Source: Planctomycetota bacterium
GTDB lineage: Bacteria; Planctomycetota; UBA1135; GCA-002686595
Length of the DNA stretch: 64,000 nucleotides
Assembly (NCBI GenBank): GCA_014237855.1
Contig: JABACD010000004.1
Span: forward strand, 1-64,000
Direction: 5' to 3'
A program made the position numbers and the translations under genes. This document shows, piece after piece, positions 34,162 through 43,419 of the stretch. Every line of letters starts with the position of its first letter. Within the stretch, counting starts at the first letter, position 1. The notes beneath the pieces were generated by a model that worked only from the letters and a program-made list of their open reading frames with translations, did no database searches and was not told where the DNA came from.

Positions 34162-35481
34162 TCAGCGCGAGCTCGTTGCGGATCTCAGGAATGAAAACAT
34201 GCGCTGGAGGGGAATGGTCTCCCTGGAGAGACCGAGGGACTCCCGGGACAGGATACGCACGGCAAACATGATGGCCAGCACTGCATAGGCGAGCAGACAG
34301 ACAGCGGTGAGACTGTACTCGAGGGGGAGGGACTCTCCACGAAGCATCGACCGGAAGGCCAGTACCACATTGACCACTGGAATGAAGGCGGTGCCCACCG
34401 TGAGCTGGAGTCCGGGTAGCATGCCCGCCATCGCAGGGAGGAAGAAGCACATTTGCAGGGGGCCAAGGAGTGCCTGACCTTCCTTGAAGTTCCTGGCGAG
34501 AGCGGCGAAGCCCGTCAGGAGCGCACTCACCGAGAAGGTGAAGAGCAGTGCCAGGGGAGCGATCGAGAGCAGGGCGGAGAGCGGTAGTTCGATCTCGATC
34601 CCGTTGCCAGCCGCGATCATCTTGAGCAGGTGGCCGGCCGAGAGGCCCAGAGCTAGCAAGTTGAGTGAGGTGGCAAGGAGCGCAGAGGCGCAAACGGCGA
34701 GGATCTTGCCCTGGTGTACGGCAAGCCTCGGGATGGGGAGGATCATGGTGGTCTCCGAGGTGCCCCGCTCACGCTCCCCGGCTGTCAGATCGACCGCTGG
34801 GTAGAAGGAGCCCATGATCGTCATCAGCACCAGCAGGAAGGGGAACAGCAGGGACAGCAGGAAGGCCCCCATTTCTCTGGCTGGCGCCAGATTGCGCAGG
34901 TCGATTGCCACGGGGTGTAGTTCCCGGGGGTCAAGTCCCACCTGCCTTGCTGCCAGACTGCGTTCCTGCTCTGCGAACTCCTCCATGCGCTCTCGCAGCC
35001 GCTGCTCGGCCACGATCGAGCGATTGTCGGTGCTGTCGAAGGCGATCTTGCTGGGGCCTTCCCCGGCGCTCGCCAGATAGAGCAGGGCGTCTCGCTCGAG
35101 GCCCTCATCAGCAGTCCACGATTCGTAAGCGGATTCGACCGAGGAAGCTGAGTCGATGAAGTGAGGCTCGACTCGCTCAATCGGATCGTTGCCAGTGGAT
35201 TCCTCGCTACTGCCTGGAGCGTAGCTGATCGAAGGCAGTAGCTCGGGAGGAATGGGGTCCGAGGTGGCCTGGGTGATGGCGACCTGGACGGTCAGGTGTT
35301 CGCGCCGGCCCTGGACCAGCAGGGTGCCCTGGATCATGAGCCAGAAGATCACCGGGTACAGGGCGATTGGCAGCACCACCGTGTAGATGGCGGTCTGCCG
35401 GTCACGAAAACTGGTGAGCAGCTCCTTGCGAGCCACCCACCAGGTCGCCCGCCAAATACCTGGGGGTGCCTGAAGCCTCAT
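34162..35481 (-). CDS. NatB-like ABC transporter permease
   Basis: A 439-residue membrane protein with an N-terminal helix (AIYTVVLPIALYPVIFWLMI), a large outside loop of about 150 residues, and about five further helices in the C-terminal half. TAGERERGTSETTMILPIPR is the conserved permease segment, matched in the CPBP-fused partner (FAGERESGTLETLL). This suggests a heterodimeric exporter, with the NatA-like ATPase encoded 8 bases downstream. It is the first gene of the operon and diverges from the signal peptidase gene over 132 bases. NatAB exports sodium in Bacillus; the cargo here could differ. Confidence 0.87.
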   Translation of the reverse strand: MRLQAPPGIWRATWWVARKELLTSFRDRQTAIYTVVLPIALYPVIFWLMIQGTLLVQGRREHLTVQVAITQATSDPIPPELLPSISYAPGSSEESTGNDPIERVEPHFIDSASSVESAYESWTADEGLERDALLYLASAGEGPSKIAFDSTDNRSIVAEQRLRERMEEFAEQERSLAARQVGLDPRELHPVAIDLRNLAPAREMGAFLLSLLFPFLLVLMTIMGSFYPAVDLTAGERERGTSETTMILPIPRLAVHQGKILAVCASALLATSLNLLALGLSAGHLLKMIAAGNGIEIELPLSALLSIAPLALLFTFSVSALLTGFAALARNFKEGQALLGPLQMCFFLPAMAGMLPGLQLTVGTAFIPVVNVVLAFRSMLRGESLPLEYSLTAVCLLAYAVLAIMFAVRILSRESLGLSRETIPLQRMFSFLRSATSSR

Positions 35482-35613
35482 GCGGGGACGTTCCCCGCTG
35501 GGCGGGACGAAATCAAGGCTTTTGCTCCGATCCGAGCTCGTGTTGCCCCCGTGAGGGGGTGCGGCGGGACCGGAGTCTCAAGCCAGGGCGGGGTCCCGGT
35601 CGATTTGTAGAGC

Positions 35614-36378
35614 ATGGATTCGAGCTCTCCTCTCCGCCCTCAGGACAGTGGAACCGATGCCACGCGCATTCCCCTGACGATCAGCGAGCGGCGCGGCTCG
35701 GCATGGGCCAGTGGTTCCGACTCTGGAGCCCCGGTTGGGGTTAATGGACAGGATCAGGAGTTGGAGACGAGTGCGCTGCCCGAGGCGGTCCTCTGGCCAG
35801 AGGATCCTTTGGCACCCAACTATCACGTGTTCCATGACGTGGATCAAGCCGCCGGTCCCGTACCGGGCGGAGGCTGGGCCATGATCCTTGGTTGGGGACG
35901 GTTTCCTGCGCGTTTCATCGCGATGGGAGTCCTGGCCTATCTCTTCGCCTTCAACTTTTCTGTCGTGCGCGGAAGCTCCATGGCTCCGGGAATTCATGAC
36001 GGTGATCGAATTCTCATCGACCAGCTCAGCTACCTCTTCACGGATGTGGACCGTGGGGACATAGTTGTCCTGCAATACCCGCTGGATCCAAACCTGGACT
36101 ACATCAAGCGGGTGGTTGGACTCCCCGGTGACGCGATCGTGATGGAGCTCGGGCAGCTGTGGGTCAATGGAGAGCGGGTCCACGAGGACTACCTACAAGA
36201 GCTGGATCTCGTCAGCCGTCTCGATATCACGGTCCGTTCCGGACACTTCTTCGTCCTGGGCGACAATCGATTGCACTCCTCGGACAGCCGGGAGTTCGGG
36301 CAGGTGCGTGAGGAACTGGTACGGGGGAAGGTGGACATTCGCATCTGGCCACCCGCGAGGGCTGGTCGCATACACTGA
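35614..36378 (+). CDS. lepB: Signal peptidase I
   Basis: This 254-residue enzyme cleaves signal peptides from exported proteins, of which this window encodes many. The catalytic Ser is S122 in GSSMAPG and the general base is K165 in YIKRVVGLPGD; the C-terminal GDNRLHSSDSR is the third family box. A single membrane helix (about 100-118) comes just before the Ser, and the unusually long N-terminal 90 residues are polar and cytoplasmic. The ATG at 35614 has no Shine-Dalgarno site. The next gene, an SDR, begins 40 bases after the stop with its own promoter-like box. Confidence 0.95.
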   Translation: MDSSSPLRPQDSGTDATRIPLTISERRGSAWASGSDSGAPVGVNGQDQELETSALPEAVLWPEDPLAPNYHVFHDVDQAAGPVPGGGWAMILGWGRFPARFIAMGVLAYLFAFNFSVVRGSSMAPGIHDGDRILIDQLSYLFTDVDRGDIVVLQYPLDPNLDYIKRVVGLPGDAIVMELGQLWVNGERVHEDYLQELDLVSRLDITVRSGHFFVLGDNRLHSSDSREFGQVREELVRGKVDIRIWPPARAGRIH

Positions 36379-36406
36379 GCGGATGGCCGCCCAGGGCTCT
36401 TTCGAG

Positions 36407-36412
36407 TAGATT
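36407..36412 (+). promoter_or_regulatory. -10 box (TAGATT) of a putative leaderless promoter
   Basis: TAGATT lies 6 bases before the ATG of the SDR gene, in the 40-base gap after lepB. No clear -35 box is seen. Confidence 0.45.
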
Positions 36413-36418
36413 GCGCCC

Positions 36419-37144
36419 ATGCACATTCCGGCCCCCGTCACCCTCGTCACTGGCAGCTCCCGGGGGCTTGGTCTTGAGATCGCGAGAAAGTTCCAGGAGC
36501 GAGGGGACAAGATCCACACGGTCTGGCATCGAGACGTGGAGCGCGGCGCTGAGCTGGAGGAGGAATTTCGGCGGCGAACCCACCGCTGCGATCTGACCCT
36601 GGCAGAGCCGACCGACACGCTGGTGGAGCGCATCCTGGAGATCGACGGGAAGCTGGATCATGTGGTGCACTGCGTCGGGGACTACCTCTCGGCGAGCCTG
36701 GCCGATACGACCATCGAGGATTGGAGAGCCCTCTTCGAGAGCAACCTGGCCACGGCCGTGAACCTGGTCGCGGCCCTGCGAGAGCCCATGCGAGAGACTG
36801 GCGGCACACTGGTCTTCTTCTGCTGCGCCGGCGTGGGCGGGATGAGGGGGCGCCGCTCCAGCGCGGCCTATGCAGCCATGAAGAGCGCCTTGATGGTCTT
36901 TGGCCGCTCGCTGGCCCTCGAGGAGGGCCCCCATGGTGTCAGGATCAATACAATCTCACCTGGCCTGATCCCTCATCCAGATTCCCATGCGGAGACCCGG
37001 GATCCGGATCTGCAGGCCAGGGTGCCCCTCGGAAGGGCCGGAACGCTCGAAGAGGTCGCCGCAGCGGCCCTCTGGCTGAGCTCCTCGGGGTCCTCATACG
37101 CAACCGGATTGGATCTGGCGCTCGCGGGGGGGTGGCTCCAGTAG
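36419..37144 (+). CDS. SDR-family oxidoreductase (FabG-like) with an altered active site
   Basis: A 241-residue short-chain dehydrogenase: NAD(P) loop TGSSRGLG (about 11-18), the Asn/Asp strand (CVGDYL) and the YAAMK motif with SPGLI after it. Where the family has a catalytic Ser about 13 residues before the Tyr, this protein has FFCCAGVGGM, so a Cys seems to take its place. That could reduce or change activity. C-terminal WLSSSGSSYATGLDLALAGGW is FabG-like. It sits between lepB and an aldehyde dehydrogenase, each with its own promoter-like box. The substrate is unknown. Confidence 0.82.
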   Translation: MHIPAPVTLVTGSSRGLGLEIARKFQERGDKIHTVWHRDVERGAELEEEFRRRTHRCDLTLAEPTDTLVERILEIDGKLDHVVHCVGDYLSASLADTTIEDWRALFESNLATAVNLVAALREPMRETGGTLVFFCCAGVGGMRGRRSSAAYAAMKSALMVFGRSLALEEGPHGVRINTISPGLIPHPDSHAETRDPDLQARVPLGRAGTLEEVAAAALWLSSSGSSYATGLDLALAGGWLQ

Positions 37145-37156
37145 AGGCACCTCCGG

Positions 37157-37162
37157 TAGCAT
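37157..37162 (+). promoter_or_regulatory. -10 box (TAGCAT) of a putative leaderless promoter
   Basis: TAGCAT lies 6 bases before the ATG of the aldehyde dehydrogenase gene, in the 24-base gap after the SDR gene. No clear -35 box is seen. Confidence 0.45.
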
Positions 37163-37168
37163 GGGGTC

Positions 37169-38548
37169 ATGACTGTCCTCATCGATCTGAACCCCGCAAC
37201 AGGGGAGTGCCTGGCCGAGATTCCCATCACCTCTCCCGAGCAACTGCAGGCGGCCGTAGCGCGTGCCCGAGCTGCTCAGCCGGGCTGGGGTGCCATGCCG
37301 ACCGCCGCTCGGCTGGAACTGCTGCGGGCCGTGGCCGGCCGCCTGGAGGAGCGCGCCGAGGAGCTGGCGGACCTGATCACGCTGGAGATGGGCAAGCCTC
37401 GCAAGCAGGCCCTGGGTGAGGTCCGGGGCTGGGCCAAGCACTGCCTGACGGAGCTCGATGAGATCGCCACGGCGATCGAACCCGAGAAATTCGATACCGA
37501 GGGGCAGAGTACGGTGCTGGTTCGCTCGCCGCTGGGCGTGGTGGCCGCCATCACTCCCTGGAACTTCCCCGTCGGCATGCCCATGCAGATCCTCCTGCCA
37601 GCTCTGGGGACCGGCAACACGGTTGTCTTCAAGCCAAGTGAGATGGTGCCCCAGGTGGGCGCCATGATCGCCGAGCTCCTTGGCGAGGGGCTGCCCGAAG
37701 GCGTGCTCGAACTCGTGCAAGGTGATGGCTCTGTTGGCGCAGCCCTCGTCGAGAGTGAGATCGATATGATCGGATTCGTCGGGAGTCGTGCCACGGGCAA
37801 GCACATCATGAAGAGCGCAGCGGGTGAGCTGAAGCGGCTCGTGCTGGAGCTTGGCGGGAAGGACCCCTTGATCGTCATGGCGGACGCTGATCTGGAGGAA
37901 GCCGCTGAGTGCGCCGTTCGCCACAGCCTGCGAAACACGGGGCAGGTCTGCTGTTCTGTCGAGCGTGTCTTCGTGGCTGAGGAGGTGGCGGCCGGCTTCG
38001 AAGATCTCGTGGCGAAGAAGGCCAGGGCTTGGACCTGCGGTGATGGCTTCGACGAGGCCGTTGCGATGGGGCCCATGGTCAGCGACGATCAGCGCCGCAA
38101 GGTGATCGACCATGTGGATGCCGCCCTCGAGTCAGGCGCCCGGCTGGTCTGGCGGGGTGAGGCACCTGACTCTCCCGGGTTCTTCCATCCGGCGGTGGTC
38201 TTGGCCGATGTAGGCGAGGAGTTTCGCATCACCCGAGAGGAGACCTTTGGTCCAGTGGTCAGCCTGACGACCTTCTCGGGGGATGAGCAGGAGGCCCTGC
38301 GTCTCGCCAACGACACGCCTTACGGTCTCGGTGCCAACGTCTTCACTGGGGATACCGAGCGCGGTCTACGGATGGCTGCGGGGATCCATGCTGGCCAGAT
38401 CGGGGTCAACCAGTACCTGGGTGGTGCGCCGGGCCTCCCATGGGTCGGTGCTCGCCAGTCTGGATTCGGCTTCCTCGGCGGTATCGAGGGACATCGGCAG
38501 TTCACCGTGCCCAAGAGTATCTCGCGGCCGAAGACTGCAGGAGCGTGA
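37169..38548 (+). CDS. Aldehyde dehydrogenase (succinate-semialdehyde dehydrogenase-like)
   Basis: This 459-residue NAD(P)-dependent enzyme oxidises an aldehyde to the acid. It has PWNFPVGMP (cofactor binding), FVGSRATGKHI, the general-base Glu in LELGGKDP, and the catalytic Cys261 in NTGQVCCS; EETFGPV follows near the C-terminus. Length and start (LIDLNPATGECLAEIP) are like the short succinate-semialdehyde dehydrogenase group (GabD2/Sad-like). Its TGA overlaps the GTG of the next gene, a lipoprotein (GTGA), so they may be co-translated, although the functions seem unrelated. A TAGCAT box precedes the start. Confidence 0.92.
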   Translation: MTVLIDLNPATGECLAEIPITSPEQLQAAVARARAAQPGWGAMPTAARLELLRAVAGRLEERAEELADLITLEMGKPRKQALGEVRGWAKHCLTELDEIATAIEPEKFDTEGQSTVLVRSPLGVVAAITPWNFPVGMPMQILLPALGTGNTVVFKPSEMVPQVGAMIAELLGEGLPEGVLELVQGDGSVGAALVESEIDMIGFVGSRATGKHIMKSAAGELKRLVLELGGKDPLIVMADADLEEAAECAVRHSLRNTGQVCCSVERVFVAEEVAAGFEDLVAKKARAWTCGDGFDEAVAMGPMVSDDQRRKVIDHVDAALESGARLVWRGEAPDSPGFFHPAVVLADVGEEFRITREETFGPVVSLTTFSGDEQEALRLANDTPYGLGANVFTGDTERGLRMAAGIHAGQIGVNQYLGGAPGLPWVGARQSGFGFLGGIEGHRQFTVPKSISRPKTAGA

Positions 38549-40464
38549 GGATTCAGGGCTCTTTCACGGCGCTGCTGATCGCCACCCTTGGGTTGGCCTG
38601 TGGCGTGCAGTCGGATGATCAATCGCGCGAGGCTGGGGGCGTTGGTGCTACGGTCACGCCCGACGCCAGCCCGCCTGTGGAGTCCAGCGAGTCTGTGGCT
38701 CTCTTTGCGACAGTGCCGGAGGACCGGCTTCGTGGCCGCGTTGTCCATGCACGAACAGGGCAGCCATGGACGGATGTCTTTGTTCGCCTTCAGGCTGGCG
38801 AGTCGGTGCAGGTCGTCCGGACCACAGACACAGGTCACTTTGTGGCTGATGAACCGCTCCCCGATGGAGAGGTGCTGGCCTGGGTCGGTCTGAACCCAGA
38901 GGGGCCTGCGTCGCAGCTGGAACCTGTGGTCTTCGATCATCAGAGCGCCCTCGCTGATGAGCTGACTCACCTGATCAAGGTGAATGCTGGCCCTTCTTAC
39001 AGGCTCGAGTTCCTCGAGCATGCAAGCGATGAGCCCACGCGCTGGATGGCCAGGGTCATCGAGCGTGGTGAGCGGGATGCGCTGCGGACCTGGAGCTGGC
39101 AGGTCCTGCGTCCGGGCGATCCTCCCTGGCTTCGGTACTTGCATCAGGAGTATCCCCACGACCAGGATTGGCAGCCATTCGTGGAGGTGCGCCTGAGGGA
39201 GAAGGACTGGTTCGCGAGGGGAAGGGTCAGGAGCAATCAGGGCGAGGATCACTCCATCGTGAAGCTGGAGCTCATTCAGTACGCGTTTCTGGGCGGCCGC
39301 CTGGTCGATGAGCTAGGACGCCCCGTCAGTGGTGCACAGCTCAGTCTTCGCCTGGTGGAGAGCACGGAGGCGGTAACGCTCGTGGACGTGCCACGCACAG
39401 CCTGGAGTGATGAGGAGGGGCTGTTCGAGTTCCCTCCAAACCTGGAGCCTGGCCGCTATCACCTGCAGGTGCAGAGCGATGGTCGTCAGGACGTGCGACT
39501 GGATGTCGACCTTGAGAGTGGGCGTCGCGAAGGCTTCGAGGTGGTGCTGAGCCACGTCGAGGCCACCGAGCAACTGGCGGTTGCGCTTGTGGTGAGCGAG
39601 GGCAGCCCACCGCCTGTCGCGATCGTCTCGCTTCGCTCACTGGATGACCCGGGACTGCGACGATGTCTGCATACCCGGATGAGCCAGGGGTCGGATGGGC
39701 GGGTACAGGTGGCAGCTTCAGGGGCCGCACTTCTCTTTGAAGACCTCTTTCCAGGCCGCTATGAGCTGGAGGTCTTGCCAGTTGATGGACGCCGCTATGA
39801 CCATGAGCGGCTGGAGCTGGAGCTGCCCAGCGGCAGCGACGGCGTCGTCATCTCGGAGGTCTCCAGTTCGCTGCTCCTCCGAGACCTGCGCTTTGCCGTG
39901 AGGGGCCAGGGGGAGACCCAGGAGCTCGAGTCGCACCTGATGCGATTTAGTGGTGAAGAGTGGTGGTTCCTGGATGCGCTGAGGTTCGAACGAGGCCAGA
40001 CCTGCGGCAATCTCGCTGCTGATGGTGTGGCCGGCGAGTGGATGATCTGGAGCGAGGGATATCAGCCCGCCTATGGGCGTCTCGAGAGCCTGGAGCCGGG
40101 GACCGAGCCTGTTCAGGTTGACGTGGAGTTGCGACCAGGGTGGGGGGTCGAGCTGATCATGCTCGACAGTACGGGGGGCTTGCCGCGGCCTGGCCTTGAT
40201 AGCTGGCAGCACGCTGCATTCGTTCACCAGGCCGAACCACTCGAGGGCGTCCTGGCGCTCGCCGGAGGTCAGGTTGTCGGAAGGAGCGATGCCCGTGGTC
40301 GGCTCAGGATCGAGCTCGAGGAACGGCCGCACGAGCTGGAGTTCTTCAAGAAGGGCTGGCGAGCGCTGGGGGTGGCCACCACTCGTGGCGACGGCGTTCG
40401 TGACCTACGAGACCTGGACCTTGGTCGGACTGCGGCCGTGTGGTTCGAACGCTCGGCGCCCTGA
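38545..40464 (+). CDS. Probable lipoprotein with carboxypeptidase-regulatory-like domains
   Basis: A 639-residue exported protein. The N-terminus (GSFTALLIATLGLAC) reads as a lipoprotein signal with Cys near residue 19, after a GTG start that overlaps the aldehyde dehydrogenase stop. The remainder is made of beta-sandwich repeats of the carboxypeptidase-regulatory type: RLRGRVVHARTGQPWTDVFV, then GGRLVDELGRPVSGAQLSL, then further degenerate copies. Such folds mediate binding, not catalysis, and are abundant in planctomycete surface proteins. No enzymatic motif is seen. The frame upstream of the GTG is inside the neighbouring gene and is not used. Confidence 0.75.
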   Translation: MRIQGSFTALLIATLGLACGVQSDDQSREAGGVGATVTPDASPPVESSESVALFATVPEDRLRGRVVHARTGQPWTDVFVRLQAGESVQVVRTTDTGHFVADEPLPDGEVLAWVGLNPEGPASQLEPVVFDHQSALADELTHLIKVNAGPSYRLEFLEHASDEPTRWMARVIERGERDALRTWSWQVLRPGDPPWLRYLHQEYPHDQDWQPFVEVRLREKDWFARGRVRSNQGEDHSIVKLELIQYAFLGGRLVDELGRPVSGAQLSLRLVESTEAVTLVDVPRTAWSDEEGLFEFPPNLEPGRYHLQVQSDGRQDVRLDVDLESGRREGFEVVLSHVEATEQLAVALVVSEGSPPPVAIVSLRSLDDPGLRRCLHTRMSQGSDGRVQVAASGAALLFEDLFPGRYELEVLPVDGRRYDHERLELELPSGSDGVVISEVSSSLLLRDLRFAVRGQGETQELESHLMRFSGEEWWFLDALRFERGQTCGNLAADGVAGEWMIWSEGYQPAYGRLESLEPGTEPVQVDVELRPGWGVELIMLDSTGGLPRPGLDSWQHAAFVHQAEPLEGVLALAGGQVVGRSDARGRLRIELEERPHELEFFKKGWRALGVATTRGDGVRDLRDLDLGRTAAVWFERSAP

Positions 40465-40498
40465 ATCGAGGCCGCGCGCGGGGCCTTCCCGCTCAGGG
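40459..40498. terminator. Bidirectional hairpin between convergent genes
   Basis: CCCTGA (40459-40464, containing the upstream stop codon) pairs with TCAGGG (40493-40498), and an inner AGGCC (40469-40473) pairs with GGCCT (40482-40486). The structure overlaps the stops of the lipoprotein and the FAH-family gene. There is no T tract. Confidence 0.4.
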
Positions 40499-41386
40499 GC
40501 CGTTCCGTCGGATTCTTGTACGAAGCCTTCCCATCTGCTCGATGGAACAAACGACCTCGTCTCCATTGGCCAGTGGGCCGACGCCTGCGGGCGTCCCCAT
40601 CAAGATGATGTCCCCGGTGTTCAGGGTCATATGCCCTGAGAGATAGGAGATGGCTTCAGGGATACTGATGACCATGTCGCGGGTATTGGCGGACTGACGG
40701 AGCTCACCGTTCACTTCTGCTCTCAGGTCAAGCTGGCCTGGGTCGAGCTGACCACTCGGCAGGAAGCAAGGCCCGATCGGGCAGGCACCGTCGAAGTTCT
40801 TGGAACGGAACCAGGGATAACCCTGCTTGCGATCCCGCCCCTGGAGGCTGCGCAGGCTCAAGTCGTTAGCGATGGCGTACCCGCAAACATGCTGCATGGC
40901 CTTGTCCAAGGTGACACGGTGAGCCTTGGGGCCGATGACCACTGCCAGTTCTGCCTCGTGGTCCAGTCGACCTGAGTAGTCGCCCGGTGGCGAGACAGTC
41001 ACATTGTTCCCGACCATGCATTCGGGTGCCTTGTTGAAGAACATGGGCTCGGCTGGGACCTCCTCGGAGAATTCAGCGGCGTGGGCGGCGAAGTTCTTGC
41101 CGAGGCAGAGGACCTTCCCTACATCGCGCGGCATGAGCGGGGGCAGGAGCGCTTCGGCCTCTCCGATAGCAGCGGTCGGCGCGAGGTCTACCCGGTTGAG
41201 CCAGTCGGAGAGCCGGGCGGGGTCGAAGAAGCCCTGGCAGGCCAGTTCTGCCGGACTGTCGGCCTGCCCGTCCGCGAGGAGCTGACTCGAGAGGTCCAGG
41301 AAGTCCCCGTCAACCTGCAGGATGAGCCGGCCTGAGCCTGCGAACTCTTCTCCCTGGCGACGATAGAGCCTGACTCGCATCTTCAA
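40493..41386 (-). CDS. Fumarylacetoacetate hydrolase family protein
   Basis: This 297-residue enzyme belongs to the FAH superfamily, which hydrolyses or decarboxylates beta-keto acids in aromatic or sugar-acid breakdown. Metal-binding hallmarks are DHEAELAVVIG (D-x-E-x-E type), GYAIANDLSLRSLQ, WFRSKNFDGACPIGPCF and LNTGDIILMGTPAGVGPL. The N-terminal 70 residues (VRLYRRQGEEFAGSG) form the usual small domain. It is alone on the minus strand between two convergent and unrelated genes; nothing nearby tells the pathway. The ATG at 41386 lacks a clear ribosome site. Confidence 0.9.
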   Translation of the reverse strand: MKMRVRLYRRQGEEFAGSGRLILQVDGDFLDLSSQLLADGQADSPAELACQGFFDPARLSDWLNRVDLAPTAAIGEAEALLPPLMPRDVGKVLCLGKNFAAHAAEFSEEVPAEPMFFNKAPECMVGNNVTVSPPGDYSGRLDHEAELAVVIGPKAHRVTLDKAMQHVCGYAIANDLSLRSLQGRDRKQGYPWFRSKNFDGACPIGPCFLPSGQLDPGQLDLRAEVNGELRQSANTRDMVISIPEAISYLSGHMTLNTGDIILMGTPAGVGPLANGDEVVCSIEQMGRLRTRIRRNGP

Positions 41387-41449
41387 TCTGACGGGGCTGA
41401 GAACTCTTCGGACGTTCGCTTCAATTCGAGCGCGCTTCGCCCCGGGTAC

Positions 41450-43213
41450 CTAGTCCTTTGGAATGGCAGCACCCAGGGTGAGCATGGCGTAAGAGGTGGC
41501 GAGAACCGGATTGCCTTCCCACCAGCGAGGCGCGTTCTCGTTGACCCATGACCCATCGTCCTTGCGCTGCATGGCGATCACTCGACCGCAGACCTGCTGG
41601 CGCCAGGCGTGCTTCTTGCCGCTTCCATCGGTGATCTCCTCGGCGCCGTACAGATCGAGGGCTCGAGCCATGGTGTGGAAGTAGTAGTACAGACCCTGGT
41701 AGGGGGCTGTCGGATCCTCGGAGTGCTCGAAGCCGGGGTTGACGTCAAGGGTGTAGTGTTCCTGAATCCACTTCCAGGCGGCCTGCATCCGCGGGTCGTC
41801 CCGGGGTAAGCCGGCGAAGATGAAGCCCTTCAAGAGGGCGTAGGTCATCGAGCCATAGGAGCGAGGCACCTTGGTACCGTCGGGCAGGGTCTCGAAACCA
41901 GCCTTGGATTCGCCTGGCGCATAGCCGGCTCCTCCGTCATTACCGCTCTTGATCACAGCACCATCCGAGCGTATCTCGATGTCATTGGACTCAGACCTGT
42001 TCTGGACTCGCTCCAGGAAGGTCAGGGCGCGGGTAAAGCTCTCATCTCCAGTCTCGGTGCCCGCTGCGGAGAGCGCCTCCAGAGCCATTTGAAGGTTGGA
42101 GAGGTCGGGGCGCTCATCGCCGCCGTATCCGATGCCCCCGTAGTAGAGGTCGCCGTCGGTGTAGCCCTCACCTTCATCAGCTTGTAGGGCCACGAGGAAG
42201 CGGCGGGCACGCTCGATGGACTCCGCATACTTGGGGTCGCCGCTCTTGGCCAGGGCGAGGATCGAGGAGGAGGTCAGGTAGTTCTTGAGCTTGCCATCAT
42301 GGATCGATCCGTCCTTGTCCTGGTGGGCGACCAGCCAGTCAAGTCCGTGATCGATGACGCGCTGAACTTCTGCGGGCCGTGGTTCGGGCAGCTCCTGGAT
42401 GGCGCCCAGGGCCATGGCGGTCGTACCCAGCTCGGGCTTTCCTGGAGCACCCCAGAGCCCATCATCGCTGACCGCGATCAGGAAGAGCGCACCTCGTCGT
42501 AGAGAGTCGATGGTGGTCTTGCGGTCCGCATCGCTGAACTTGGGCAGGATGCTTGCGCTGCGGTAAATGCTGTCAGGAGGGCTCAGCACCTTGCGGAAGC
42601 GGGTCAGGGAGATGATGGCCTCCGAGGTGCGAATGAGTGATCCATCGGGGCCTTGCCAGGAGGCGTCCGCCTTGCGGCGGGCCATCCACTTCGCCAGCTC
42701 GCTCTTGGCCTCGTCGGGAGCAAGTGGTTTCCGAGCGCTGGGCTTTGGAGTGCTGTTGAAGTACTTCTCCAGCTTGACTCGGACAGCGTCGCTCGTGGAG
42801 TCGTGGAACTGCCGAAGGGCGAGCCAGGCCAGCGTCGACTGCACTGTCCTGTCGAGGTCATTGGCCCCGGCGTTGAAGATTCCACCGCTTGTCTTGTCCT
42901 GATTCTCGGCCAGATAATCGAGAGCCTTCGAGACGAAGGGGCCGTCACGGCGGGTGTACTTGCGCGGTGACATGGCAAAGGCCTGAAGGACCCAGGCCGT
43001 GTTCTTCACAGAGCCTCCATAGCTGCCGTCAGGAGCTTGCTTGGATCTCAGCCAGCGGATGCTGCGGTCGATCTCACTCTTGAGATCGAGGTCGTCGATC
43101 GAGGCCTCTTGAACCAGAGGATCTGTGCAGCTGGCGGCGCTGATGCTGAAGGGGTTGCTTAGCAGCAGGAAGGCAGCTAGCGAGAGCAGGGAGCCAAGAC
43201 GTATTTGAGACAT
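41450..43213 (-). CDS. Secreted alpha/alpha-toroid protein (prenyltransferase/squalene-cyclase-like repeats)
   Basis: A 587-residue exported protein with a signal peptide (SLLSLAAFLLLSNPFSISAA). Most of it consists of helical repeats with the QAPDGSYGG, EFALGV-free QDKDGSIHDG and MQRKDDGSWVNE type turns that mark the alpha/alpha toroid of terpene cyclases and protein prenyltransferases. The cyclase DxDD motif is absent, so this is probably a binding or scaffold protein, not a hopene synthase. Similar secreted proteins are frequent in planctomycetes and are of unknown function. It diverges from the deiodinase-like gene over 206 bases. Confidence 0.78.
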   Translation of the reverse strand: MSQIRLGSLLSLAAFLLLSNPFSISAASCTDPLVQEASIDDLDLKSEIDRSIRWLRSKQAPDGSYGGSVKNTAWVLQAFAMSPRKYTRRDGPFVSKALDYLAENQDKTSGGIFNAGANDLDRTVQSTLAWLALRQFHDSTSDAVRVKLEKYFNSTPKPSARKPLAPDEAKSELAKWMARRKADASWQGPDGSLIRTSEAIISLTRFRKVLSPPDSIYRSASILPKFSDADRKTTIDSLRRGALFLIAVSDDGLWGAPGKPELGTTAMALGAIQELPEPRPAEVQRVIDHGLDWLVAHQDKDGSIHDGKLKNYLTSSSILALAKSGDPKYAESIERARRFLVALQADEGEGYTDGDLYYGGIGYGGDERPDLSNLQMALEALSAAGTETGDESFTRALTFLERVQNRSESNDIEIRSDGAVIKSGNDGGAGYAPGESKAGFETLPDGTKVPRSYGSMTYALLKGFIFAGLPRDDPRMQAAWKWIQEHYTLDVNPGFEHSEDPTAPYQGLYYYFHTMARALDLYGAEEITDGSGKKHAWRQQVCGRVIAMQRKDDGSWVNENAPRWWEGNPVLATSYAMLTLGAAIPKD

Positions 43214-43419
43214 GGGCGACAGGAATCGTGGCGTGGCTGGCGGTTGAAGGCTCGATCTCAGGAGCGAACGCAGATCAGGGGTTTGGGTTCAAGCCAGGCA
43301 GCAGGATACTCTCTAGGAGTCCCCAACGCAGATTTCTACCCCGCTCTGATGGGGCTGAATGGGCGTCGTGGACGCCCTGTGGGGCCCAATCTTTCGCCCA
43401 TGACTCGAATCTCCAACCG

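Noticed and set aside
34154-34693. N-terminal extension of the NatA-like gene
   Set aside because: It lies inside the coding region of the upstream permease; the ATG at 34153 gives a normal ATPase start.
37094-38113. 339-codon minus-strand frame inside the aldehyde dehydrogenase gene
   Set aside because: A shadow frame; the plus strand has the full aldehyde dehydrogenase motif set.
40440-40460. GGTTCGAAC resembling a tRNA T-loop
   Set aside because: It lies within the lipoprotein coding sequence and no acceptor or anticodon arms can be drawn around it.
41450-43213. Squalene-hopene cyclase
   Set aside because: The protein has a signal peptide and lacks the DxDD acid motif, so only the fold is supported.
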